NCBI GenBank assembly: GCA_039817385.1
Contig: JBCBVY010000003.1
Coordinates: 186,001 to 250,000 of the forward strand
Length of the DNA stretch: 64,000 bases
Source: JBCBCP01 sp039817385
Lineage (GTDB): Bacteria > Pseudomonadota > Alphaproteobacteria > Rhodobacterales > Rhodobacteraceae
Direction: 5' to 3'
Shown: in pieces, positions 57,081 to 64,000 of the stretch
Numbering within the stretch: the first letter of the stretch is position 1
Layout: each line of letters begins with the position of its first letter
Translations under genes and position numbers: made by a program
The notes under the pieces: model-generated
Seen by the model: the letters and a program-made list of their open reading frames with translations, nothing else
What the model was told of the DNA's origin: nothing
Databases searched by the model: none

Positions 57081-58034
57081 CTAGCGTGCCCGCAGGGCGG
57101 CATCGAAGGCGGCGGCGCTCAGGTCGGGGCAGGCGCCTCCGAGAACTTCTTGCGGGGCAAAGGGGATGCGGTGCAGCAGGCCCGCCCCCTCCAGCCGCGC
57201 GCGCCGGTCTTCGGTCAGCGCAAACATCGCGCGATGGGCCGCCATCAGGTCAGGCTGCACCGCCATCCAGTCCAGCTGTGCCTGCCGGTGGGGTTGCAGC
57301 ACTTTTGCCGCAACGCGGGCGGGGTTTTCGCGGTACCGCGCGGCCTTCATCACCCAATGCAGAGGGGTCATCCCGTCGAAATGCAGCAGGCGCGCGGTCC
57401 GCGAGACGGCTTTGCGCGCGCGGCGCACCGTGCCGTCCTTGCGCGTTCGCGTGGCGTTGTGCACGCCAAGCGACAGGGCCGTGGTGGCCCGCACGCCGCT
57501 TTTGCCCGCCCCGTGTGAATACTGGCCCCGTTTCATCATTGCGGCAAAGGGGCCAAAGGCGGCCTCAGGGTCTTCCACCTCCGACGTGGCGCGGAACGCT
57601 CCATCAAACAGTGTCTGCTGCGGGCCGTCGGGGAAGATGCGCTCAAGCACCGGCAGGTTCACTTCGATCTGCGGATCGTGGTGGTCCGCGAGTTCCTTCG
57701 CGAAGTCCCCGTCCTGCCAGATGAATTCGTCCGCATCGATGTGGAACAGCCAGTCCGTGGCCGCAAGCGCGAGCGCCTTGTTCGCGTTCAGCGTTTGGCG
57801 GCGCATTTGCGAGGCAGGGCGGCCTTTTGCGCCGTGCAGGCTCTCCCAATGGGCAGCATCGCAGCAGGTGACGGTGCAGCCAGGGATTGCTTCCAGCACC
57901 GCACGCGCAGGATCGGTCGGGTCGTCCAGAAAGACATGCACGGCGGCAGCACCCGTGGCGAGGTGCCAGCGCACATTGACCTCCACCAATGCGGCGGGCT
58001 CACGCGCGGTCATCACGAGGCCCCAGCTGTTCAC
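57081..58034 (-). CDS. Glycosyltransferase family 2-type protein
   Basis: 317 residues of the Glyco_tranf_2_4 kind: VHVFLDDPTDPARAVLEAIPG, NKALALAATDWLFHIDADEF (DxD motif HIDADEF) and RTARLLHFDGMTPLHWVMK. It adds a sugar to an unknown acceptor. Start is GTG at 58034 in a GTGA overlap with the upstream sulfotransferase gene, marking a two-gene unit. Such pairs are common around surface polysaccharides; here it sits in the TCA block. Confidence 0.82.
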   Translation of the reverse strand: MNSWGLVMTAREPAALVEVNVRWHLATGAAAVHVFLDDPTDPARAVLEAIPGCTVTCCDAAHWESLHGAKGRPASQMRRQTLNANKALALAATDWLFHIDADEFIWQDGDFAKELADHHDPQIEVNLPVLERIFPDGPQQTLFDGAFRATSEVEDPEAAFGPFAAMMKRGQYSHGAGKSGVRATTALSLGVHNATRTRKDGTVRRARKAVSRTARLLHFDGMTPLHWVMKAARYRENPARVAAKVLQPHRQAQLDWMAVQPDLMAAHRAMFALTEDRRARLEGAGLLHRIPFAPQEVLGGACPDLSAAAFDAALRAR

Positions 58035-58609
58035 AGCCCCTCCCACAGCTTGAAATCCTCGGCGTAAAGATCGCGGATCAGCGCCTCTGTCTCCGCGCCC
58101 GGCACCACCGGATCGCCTGATGCTTTGTTGGCCCAAGGGCGCTCTGTGCGCTGCACCCCCGCCTGCCCGTCGATCCAGTCGAACACGCGGTCCAGCCCGT
58201 CCTCAAAACGGAAGACGGTCAGGTCGTCACGGATAAATTCGTGCTGCGGGCGCAAGTGGTTATCAAGCGCATAGGGATCACGCGCCCGCTTGGCCAGCGC
58301 GCGCAGGGCCCAAGCGTCAAACTCGGTGTCGAGCCCTCTGCGCGCCTTGCGGTAGCGGTATTCGCTGATCAGCCGCGTGAGCGGGTTGCGCAGGATCGTG
58401 AAGGCAGCATCGGCAAAGCCGCGCGGGACCATACGGTCATAGATTGCGGCGTGGATGTGCTGGGGTGAGCATTTGGACCACCCTTGGCCCCCGCTGGTCC
58501 AAAGCGCAACCGCCCCGTGCGCCGCGAGGTAATGATCGATGCTGGCGCCGCCGGTTTTCGGGATATGCACGAAGAAGACAATGCGGTCGCCAAAACGGGC
58601 AAGGGGCAT
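58031..58609 (-). CDS. Sulfotransferase family protein
   Basis: 192 residues: FFVHIPKTGGASIDHYL is the PAPS 5'-phosphosulfate loop of the carbohydrate sulfotransferase (Sulfotransfer_2) family, and AFTILRNPLTRLISEYRYRK the 3'-phosphate motif. Predicted to sulfate a glycan, probably working with the overlapping glycosyltransferase. ATG at 58609; divergent from sucC. Confidence 0.87.
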   Translation of the reverse strand: MPLARFGDRIVFFVHIPKTGGASIDHYLAAHGAVALWTSGGQGWSKCSPQHIHAAIYDRMVPRGFADAAFTILRNPLTRLISEYRYRKARRGLDTEFDAWALRALAKRARDPYALDNHLRPQHEFIRDDLTVFRFEDGLDRVFDWIDGQAGVQRTERPWANKASGDPVVPGAETEALIRDLYAEDFKLWEGL

Positions 58610-58715
58610 GGGCCTGACTTTCCTTAACACCGCTACCGTTTCACGCACCGTGCGTGCTGTCTATCCTTGGCGGGGTGGCAGAATCACATTTGCAGTATGC
58701 AATGGCACACCGTTT

Positions 58716-58747
58716 TTGTGATCACAGTATTTTTGGTGTGATCACAA
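58716..58747 (+). promoter_or_regulatory. Paired TGTGATCACA palindromes upstream of sucC
   Basis: TTGTGATCACAG (58716-58727) and GTGTGATCACAA (58736-58747), centres 20 bp apart, ~115 bp before the sucC ATG and ~110 bp before the divergent sulfotransferase. Same motif pair as upstream of sdhC. Confidence 0.7.
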
Positions 58748-58860
58748 ACTGTCGATTTCGAGCCCGAAACGCCCCATGCGACATTTTTCCCGTTTACGCG
58801 ACGCTGGCGCCCCGTGGAATAGCCACAGCCAACGCAATAACGACCACGGGAACAATTGCC

Positions 58861-60051
58861 ATGAACATCCACGAATATCAGGCCAAGGCCCTGCTGCGAT
58901 CCTATGGGGCACCCGTGTCCGATGGCCGTGTCGTGCTGCGCGCCGAAGAGGCGAAGACAGCCGCAGGCGAGATGGACGGCCCGCTCTGGGTGGTCAAGGC
59001 GCAGATCCACGCGGGCGGCCGCGGCAAAGGCAAGTTCGAAGGCGACCCGGACGGCAAAGGCGGCGTGCGCCTGGCCAAGTCGGTCGAAGAGGCCGAAGCC
59101 GAAGCGAAGGCCATGCTGGGCCGTACGCTCATCACGCACCAGACCGGCCCTGCGGGCAAGCAGGTAAACCGCGTCTATATCGAGGACGGCTCGGGCATCG
59201 AGACGGAAATGTACCTCGCCCTGCTCGTGGATCGCCAGACGTCGCGCGTGTCCTTTGTCTGCTCGACCGAGGGCGGCATGGACATTGAGGAGGTGGCCGA
59301 GGCGACCCCGGACAAAATCCTGTCCTTCTCCGTTGATCCGGCCACCGGTTACCAGCCGTTCCACGGCCGCCGTATCGCGTTCTCACTGGGCCTGGAAGGC
59401 AAGGCTATGAAGCAGTGCGTCGCGCTGATGGGCATCCTCTACAAGGCCTTCATGGAGAAGGACATGGAGATGCTGGAGATCAACCCGCTGATCATCACCG
59501 ACAGCGGCGATCTGAAGGTGCTGGACGCCAAGGTGTCCTTTGACGGAAACGCGGTCTACCGCCACCCCGACGTCGCCGAGCTGCGCGACGAGACCGAGGA
59601 AGACCCCAAGGAACTCGCGGCCTCCAAGTTCGACCTGAACTATATTGCGCTGGATGGCGAGATCGGCTGCATGGTGAACGGTGCGGGCCTTGCGATGGCG
59701 ACGATGGACATCATCAAGCTGTATGGGGCGGAGCCTGCCAACTTCCTCGACGTGGGCGGCGGCGCGACCAAGGAAAAGGTGACCGAGGCGTTCAAGATCA
59801 TCACCTCGGACCCGAACGTCAAAGGCATCCTGGTGAACATCTTCGGCGGCATCATGCGCTGCGACGTCATCGCCGAAGGCGTGATCGCCGCGGTCAAGGA
59901 AGTTGGCTTGCAGGTCCCGCTGGTCGTGCGCCTTGAGGGCACGAATGTCGAAAAGGGCAAAGCGATCATCAACGACAGCGGCCTCGACGTGATCGCTGCG
60001 GACGACCTGAAGGACGGCGCGCAGAAGATCGTGATGGCGGTCAAGGGCTGA
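58861..60051 (+). CDS. sucC: Succinyl-CoA synthetase (ADP-forming) beta subunit
   Basis: 396 residues, ATP-grasp: MNIHEYQAKALLRSYGAPVS, QIHAGGRGKGKFEG, LEINPLIIT and ANFLDVGGGATKEKV, ILVNIFGGIMRCDVIAEG. With SucD it converts succinyl-CoA to succinate with ATP formation. Two genes separate it from sucD. Downstream of paired palindromic sites. Confidence 0.98.
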   Translation: MNIHEYQAKALLRSYGAPVSDGRVVLRAEEAKTAAGEMDGPLWVVKAQIHAGGRGKGKFEGDPDGKGGVRLAKSVEEAEAEAKAMLGRTLITHQTGPAGKQVNRVYIEDGSGIETEMYLALLVDRQTSRVSFVCSTEGGMDIEEVAEATPDKILSFSVDPATGYQPFHGRRIAFSLGLEGKAMKQCVALMGILYKAFMEKDMEMLEINPLIITDSGDLKVLDAKVSFDGNAVYRHPDVAELRDETEEDPKELAASKFDLNYIALDGEIGCMVNGAGLAMATMDIIKLYGAEPANFLDVGGGATKEKVTEAFKIITSDPNVKGILVNIFGGIMRCDVIAEGVIAAVKEVGLQVPLVVRLEGTNVEKGKAIINDSGLDVIAADDLKDGAQKIVMAVKG

Positions 60052-60070
60052 GGCGCAGACGCTCGGACGG

Positions 60071-60556
60071 ATGGCACGCGCGGCGCTTATAGGCATGGCC
60101 CTGACGGGGCTGACAGGTCACGCCTCAGCGGACCCGGCAGTGGACGCCTTTGCCGCGCATTGCTTTTCTCCGCTGATGACAGCCGCGCGGGCCGCCGAGG
60201 TATTTTCCGGGTTGCGCTATGATTTCTACGACCTCGACCCGCTTGTTGCCGCGAACGCGCCCAGCGCGCCTTCGGGGCGGGCGGTCACGCAGGGCACGGA
60301 TCGGCGGTGCGAGCTTGCCTTTGACGGGGACGCGGTGGCGCTCGGCGCAGCGGCGGTTCTTGAAGCGCTGGAGCGTGAGGGGATCACCGCGCCTGCGGAT
60401 GTGCCTCCGGATTTCCCGCGGGCCGCGGGCGCCAAGGTGGTTGCCGCGCGTTTCCTGAACCCGCGCCGGATCGCGGTGGTGCAGATCGGCACGCGCCCCG
60501 GCCCGAACGGCATCGAGACCTTCCTGAACGTCGAACGGTTGGAGCCCCTGTCATGA
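60071..60556 (+). CDS. Secreted protein between sucC and sucD
   Basis: 161 residues with a short signal-like N-terminus (AALIGMALTGLTGHASA). One recognisable two-Cys pattern (AAHCFSP, RRCELAF) suggests a disulfide; the rest is alternating strands. Unknown function; similar proteins occur in Rhodobacteraceae suc clusters by my recollection only. Overlaps the methyltransferase start by ATGA. Confidence 0.75.
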   Translation: MARAALIGMALTGLTGHASADPAVDAFAAHCFSPLMTAARAAEVFSGLRYDFYDLDPLVAANAPSAPSGRAVTQGTDRRCELAFDGDAVALGAAAVLEALEREGITAPADVPPDFPRAAGAKVVAARFLNPRRIAVVQIGTRPGPNGIETFLNVERLEPLS

Positions 60557-61332
60557 GGCCCTGCCCCGCCTGCGATACCGACCAAGCCACGCCTTGGCCC
60601 GTTTACAGCCCCGCGCCCTGGGACGTGGCCCGCTGCGGCGGGTGCGACTTGACCTACCTGCGCAATCCGGTGGGCTACGCGGCGCTAGAAGAAGACTTCG
60701 CGTGGGAAAAGACCCACACGGAAAAGCGCAAATCGGGCGGGTCCACGCCTTTGTCGGGCGCGGTCAAGCGGCTGCGCGCCGCGACGGTGGGGCTGCACCG
60801 GGACAAGCAGGCGTCTTTTCGGCAGTGGTTCCGGGATGGGCATGTGCTCGACATCGGCTGTGGCACCGGGGACCGGATCCAGCCGCCCATGACGCCATAC
60901 GGCATCGAATTGAGCACCGGGCTGCACGCCCGCGCTGACGCCGCCATGCGCGCGCGGGGCGGCTATTGCGTGCACGGCGCGGGGGCCGAAGCGATCTGGC
61001 AGTTCGACGAGGGCCAGTTCGACGGGATCGTCATGTTCAGCTACCTCGAACACGAAACGGACATGCTGGGCGTGCTGCGCGGTGCGCACCGGGCGCTCAA
61101 AGACGATGGCGCGGTGTTTGTCCGCGTGCCGAACTTTGGCTCCCTGAACCGCCGCGTGATCGGGCCCAAATGGTGCGGGTTCCGTTACCCGGATCACGTC
61201 AACTATTTCACCCTACCCACGCTGCGCGCTGTCGCCGCGCGGGCGGGGTTCACCACAACACTCATCAACCGAATGACCCTGCCGGTGGACGACAATGTGT
61301 CGGTCCTTTTGCGCAAGGCACCCCAAAACTAG
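60553..61332 (+). CDS. SAM-dependent methyltransferase with N-terminal zinc ribbon
   Basis: 259 residues. N-terminal CPAC...CGGC four-cysteine motif (~4-33) resembles the zinc-binding methyltransferase_13-type ribbon; then GHVLDIGCGTGDRI (SAM motif I) and FDGIVMFSYLEH, and a C-terminal H-NYF region (PDHVNYFTLPTLRAVA). The Rossmann methyltransferase fold is clear; substrate unknown. Coupled to the preceding gene, 15 bp before sucD. Confidence 0.87.
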   Translation: MRPCPACDTDQATPWPVYSPAPWDVARCGGCDLTYLRNPVGYAALEEDFAWEKTHTEKRKSGGSTPLSGAVKRLRAATVGLHRDKQASFRQWFRDGHVLDIGCGTGDRIQPPMTPYGIELSTGLHARADAAMRARGGYCVHGAGAEAIWQFDEGQFDGIVMFSYLEHETDMLGVLRGAHRALKDDGAVFVRVPNFGSLNRRVIGPKWCGFRYPDHVNYFTLPTLRAVAARAGFTTTLINRMTLPVDDNVSVLLRKAPQN

Positions 61333-61347
61333 CCAAGGAAGCACGAT

Positions 61348-62232
61348 ATGGCCGTACTCATTGATGAAAACACCAAGGTGATCTGCCAGGGCCTGACCGG
61401 CTCTCAGGGCACGTTCCACACGGAACAGGCGATTGCCTACGGCACCAAGATGGTCGGCGGCGTGACCCCGGGCAAAGGCGGGATGGAGCATCTGGGCCTG
61501 CCGGTTTTTGACTCGGTCCACGAGGCGATGGCGAAGACCGAGGCGAACGCGTCGGTGATCTACGTGCCCCCGCCCTTTGCCGCGGATTCGATCCTCGAGG
61601 CGATCGACGCCGAAATGCCGCTGATCGTGTGCATCACCGAAGGCATCCCGGTTCTGGACATGATGCGCGTGCAGCGCGCGCTGGAGAACTCCGCTTCCCG
61701 CCTGATCGGGCCCAACTGCCCCGGTGTCATCACGCCCGATGCCTGCAAGATCGGCATCATGCCGGGCCACATTCACAAGCGCGGCTCGGTCGGTGTTGTG
61801 TCCCGCTCGGGCACGCTGACCTATGAGGCGGTGAAGCAGACGACCGATAGCGGGCTGGGCCAGTCCTCCGCCGTTGGTATCGGCGGCGACCCGATCAAGG
61901 GCACCGAGCATATCGACGTGCTGGAGATGTTCCTTGCAGACGATGAGACGCAGAGCATCATCATGATCGGAGAGATCGGCGGCAGCGCGGAAGAAGAGGC
62001 CGCGCAGTTCCTCGCTGACGAGAAGAAGAAGGGCCGCTGGAAGCCGACCGCCGGTTTCATCGCGGGCCGCACCGCCCCTCCGGGCCGCCGCATGGGCCAC
62101 GCGGGCGCGATCGTCGCCGGCGGCAAGGGCGGCGCCGAGGACAAGATCGAAGCGATGAAGTCCGCAGGGATCGTGGTGGCCGATAGCCCTGCGACGCTGG
62201 GCGAAGCGGTGCTTGAGGCGATCAAAGGGTGA
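61348..62232 (+). CDS. sucD: Succinyl-CoA synthetase alpha subunit
   Basis: 294 residues: VICQGLTGSQGTFHTEQAI, LIGPNCPGVITP, GHIHKRGSVGVVSRSGTLT and the phosphohistidine in RRMGHAGAIV. Forms the enzyme with SucC. SD AAGGAAG before the ATG. Followed by four hairpins, then sucA. Confidence 0.98.
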   Translation: MAVLIDENTKVICQGLTGSQGTFHTEQAIAYGTKMVGGVTPGKGGMEHLGLPVFDSVHEAMAKTEANASVIYVPPPFAADSILEAIDAEMPLIVCITEGIPVLDMMRVQRALENSASRLIGPNCPGVITPDACKIGIMPGHIHKRGSVGVVSRSGTLTYEAVKQTTDSGLGQSSAVGIGGDPIKGTEHIDVLEMFLADDETQSIIMIGEIGGSAEEEAAQFLADEKKKGRWKPTAGFIAGRTAPPGRRMGHAGAIVAGGKGGAEDKIEAMKSAGIVVADSPATLGEAVLEAIKG

Positions 62233-62240
62233 GGACCGAT

Positions 62241-62354
62241 CCACGCATAAGCGTGGCGACCATGCCGGGGGCATGGTCGAGGCCCGAACGCGCGGAGCGC
62301 CGGGACAGCCGCGATCCGCACATATGTGCGGCAAACGCTCCGGGGGAGCGTTTG
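62241..62354. terminator. Four tandem perfect hairpins after sucD
   Basis: CCACGC-ATAA-GCGTGG (62241-62256); 10-bp stem CGACCATGCC-GGG-GGCATGGTCG (62257-62279); CCGCACAT/ATGTGCGG (62316-62331); 10-bp stem CAAACGCTCC-GGG-GGAGCGTTTG (62332-62354). The TGTGCGGCAAACGC 14-mer is present twice here. They could attenuate or process the sucCD-sucA transcript. Confidence 0.7.
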
Positions 62355-62552
62355 TGCGGCAAACGCGCGAAGCGCCAGCTGTGCCGCCGGTCTGTTGCTT
62401 TTGTTTTGTGCGCCGTTTTGGCCTCGGGCTGCGTGGCCCGGGCTGCCGTCAAGACCGCTGGAACGGTTGCAAGCACCGCGGTGAGTGTCACCGGCGGGGT
62501 GGTGTGCACCGCCGTTGACCTCGCCACGCCCGATCCAAGGTGCAAGCAGTGA
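62352..62552 (+). CDS. Small lipoprotein, possible (start uncertain)
   Basis: About 66 residues from a TTG at 62352: basic lead (LCGKRAKRQLCRR), hydrophobic SVAFVLCAVLASGC with lipobox ASGC, then an alternating ARAAVKTAGTVASTAVSVTGG stretch. The frame stays open from 62229. The start codon lies at the end of a hairpin, without a good SD, so translation is uncertain. The clear lipobox argues it is real. Confidence 0.5.
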   Translation: MCGKRAKRQLCRRSVAFVLCAVLASGCVARAAVKTAGTVASTAVSVTGGVVCTAVDLATPDPRCKQ

Positions 62553-62812
62553 CCGGTGCAGGATCACAGCGGCGGGCGCGCCTGCGCTTGGGCGTGAGCG
62601 GCATGCCCGCTCAGGCCCGCGGTGCGAACGTGCCCAGCACCGCCTGCGCCGCGGCCATCACATGGGAGCGCGATGCTTCACAAGGCGTCGATATCCCAGC
62701 CAATGCTAAAATTCTGGCTTTCGCCGGACTTATCGCGAATTGGTAGGTCCATTTTTATTCATCCGCTTCCCGCTTTCGATGGCGTGGTTCAGCTAAAGAC
62801 AAGGTTAGCCAA

Positions 62813-64000
62813 ATGACCGATCAATCCCCGAACGACCAGTTCCACGCCTCCAGCTTCATGCAGGGGCACAATGCGGAATACCTTGAACAGATGTATGCCC
62901 GCTATGCGTCCGACCCCAATGCGGTTGATGAGGCTTGGGCGGAGTTCTTCAAGGCGCTTGGGGATGACGGGATGCAGGTCAAGGCAGAGGCGGAGGGGCC
63001 GTCCTGGGCGCGGGCCGACTGGCCGCCGATGCCAGGTGATGACGTCACCCAAGCGCTGACGGGCGAGTGGGCCGCGCCGGTGGAGGCGAAGGCCGCCGCC
63101 AAAAAGATCGCGGCCAAGGCCGCCGAGAAGGGCGTGGAGGTCTCCGACGACGCGATCAAGCGGGCGGTACTGGATTCCATCCGCGCGCTGATGCTGATCC
63201 GGGCCTACCGGATCCGGGGCCACCTGATTGCGGACATTGACCCGCTGGGCATGCGCGACCAGACCCCGCATCCGGAGCTTGATCCGGCGTCCTATGGTTT
63301 CACCGCCGCAGATATGGACCGGCCGATCTTTATCGATCAGGTGCTGGGGCTTCAGATCGCCTCCATGCGGCAGATCGTGGACATCGTGAAGCGCACCTAT
63401 TGCGGCACCTTCGCGCTGCAGTACATGCACATCTCCGATCCCGAACAGGCCGGTTGGCTAAAGGAACGGATCGAGGGACTGGGCAAGGAAATTCAGTTCA
63501 CCCGCGAGGGCCGCAAGGCGATCCTGAACAAGATGGTCGAGGCCGAAGGGTTCGAGAAGTTCTTGCACGTCAAGTATACCGGCACCAAGCGCTTCGGCCT
63601 TGATGGCGGCGAAAGCCTGATCCCCGCGATGGAGCAGATCATCAAGCGCGGCGGTGCGCTCGGGGTGAAGGAGATCGTGATCGGGATGCCCCACCGGGGC
63701 CGCCTGAACATCCTCGCCAACGTGATGGCCAAGCCCTACCGGGCGATCTTTAACGAATTCCAGGGCGGCAGCTTCAAACCAGAGGATGTAGACGGCTCTG
63801 GCGACGTGAAATATCACCTCGGCGCCTCGTCGGACCGCGAATTTGACGGCAACAGCGTGCACCTGTCGCTGACCGCGAACCCGTCGCACCTTGAGGCCGT
63901 GAACCCGGTGGTTCTGGGCAAGGCGCGCGCCAAGCAGGACCAGCTGAACGATGCCGAGCGGATCGCGGTCATGCCGATCCTGCTGCATGGCGATGCGGCC
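62813..64000 (+). CDS. sucA: 2-oxoglutarate dehydrogenase E1 component (3' end outside window)
   Basis: First 396 residues of the thiamine-diphosphate E1 subunit: N-terminal MTDQSPNDQFHASSFMQGHNAEYLEQMY (in pieces), DAIKRAVLDSIRALMLIRAYRIRGH, LDPASYG, QYMHISDPEQAGWLKERIE, KRFGLDGGESLIP and GMPHRGRLNILANV. It decarboxylates 2-oxoglutarate for the TCA cycle, with SucB expected just beyond the right edge. ATG at 62813; the preceding 260 bp hold no further gene. Confidence 0.96.
   Translation, partial: MTDQSPNDQFHASSFMQGHNAEYLEQMYARYASDPNAVDEAWAEFFKALGDDGMQVKAEAEGPSWARADWPPMPGDDVTQALTGEWAAPVEAKAAAKKIAAKAAEKGVEVSDDAIKRAVLDSIRALMLIRAYRIRGHLIADIDPLGMRDQTPHPELDPASYGFTAADMDRPIFIDQVLGLQIASMRQIVDIVKRTYCGTFALQYMHISDPEQAGWLKERIEGLGKEIQFTREGRKAILNKMVEAEGFEKFLHVKYTGTKRFGLDGGESLIPAMEQIIKRGGALGVKEIVIGMPHRGRLNILANVMAKPYRAIFNEFQGGSFKPEDVDGSGDVKYHLGASSDREFDGNSVHLSLTANPSHLEAVNPVVLGKARAKQDQLNDAERIAVMPILLHGDAA

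Noticed and set aside
62540..62746. 68-codon frame before sucA
   Set aside because: No SD, no recognisable sequence, and it lies in a region more likely to be the sucA leader.
1..64000. tRNA, rRNA, CRISPR array, prophage or IS element
   Set aside because: None recognised by reading both strands; no transposase or integrase-like protein and no regularly spaced repeat array is present. A covariance-model RNA scan was not possible here.

Overview
The window is GC-rich chromosomal DNA from an alphaproteobacterium, most likely a member of the Rhodobacteraceae (Rhodobacter/Roseobacter group). Evidence for this is a GTTC-N7-GTTC LexA box, four ethylmalonyl-CoA pathway genes (ccrA, ecm, mch, mcl2), an HvrA/H-NS-type protein, a TIGR02186/Alph_Pro_TM protein, a LuxR/LuxI pair, and one contiguous block of TCA genes (sdhCDA-B, mdh, sucC, sucD, sucA). 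I saw no phage, insertion sequence, CRISPR array, tRNA or rRNA. Both ends cut a gene: a TPR protein on the left and sucA on the right.

Left third (1-22 kb). An osmoregulated periplasmic glucan operon (opgC-opgG-opgH, overlapping) converges on a minus-strand group (esterase, rhodanese, YHS protein, SseB, UDG-like). Next come an ArsR-type regulator with a C-terminal Cys-Cys...Cys triad and its ArsP-like permease, preceded by two identical-spacing dyads. A polysaccharide-export set follows (kpsT, kpsE with a long N-terminal extension, kdsA, phosphohexomutase), then AsmA, rimO, a small two-repeat protein under a LexA-controlled promoter, and a few membrane or protease genes.

Middle (22-45 kb). 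This region has an aminotransferase/DsbA/Usp cluster, and nfuA behind a candidate iron-responsive (Irr/ICE-like) box with GFA, tsaB and an acetyltransferase overlapping behind it. A BMP-type nucleoside ABC importer follows, whose binding-protein gene is separated from the ATPase and permeases by an inverted alpha/beta hydrolase. Then come TauE plus Alph_Pro_TM, a RecD-like helicase, luxI-luxR with a small overlapping upstream gene, crotonyl-CoA carboxylase/reductase, a PlsB-like acyltransferase, ethylmalonyl-CoA mutase, an H-NS-like protein and deoD.

Right third (45-64 kb). This is the central-carbon block. It holds sdhC-sdhD-sdhA-(lipoprotein)-(sulfotransferase-like)-sdhB on the minus strand, and a minus-strand mcl2-nnrU-DUF1737-mch operon. 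On the plus strand are mdh and then sucC-(secreted protein)-(methyltransferase)-sucD-(small lipoprotein)-sucA, with a divergent glycosyltransferase/sulfotransferase pair between mdh and sucC. Paired TGTGATCACA palindromes 20-21 bp apart precede both sdhC and sucC, suggesting one regulator for both. Short perfect palindromes, often in tandem, sit at most convergent gene ends and form a recurring, partly identical repeat family.
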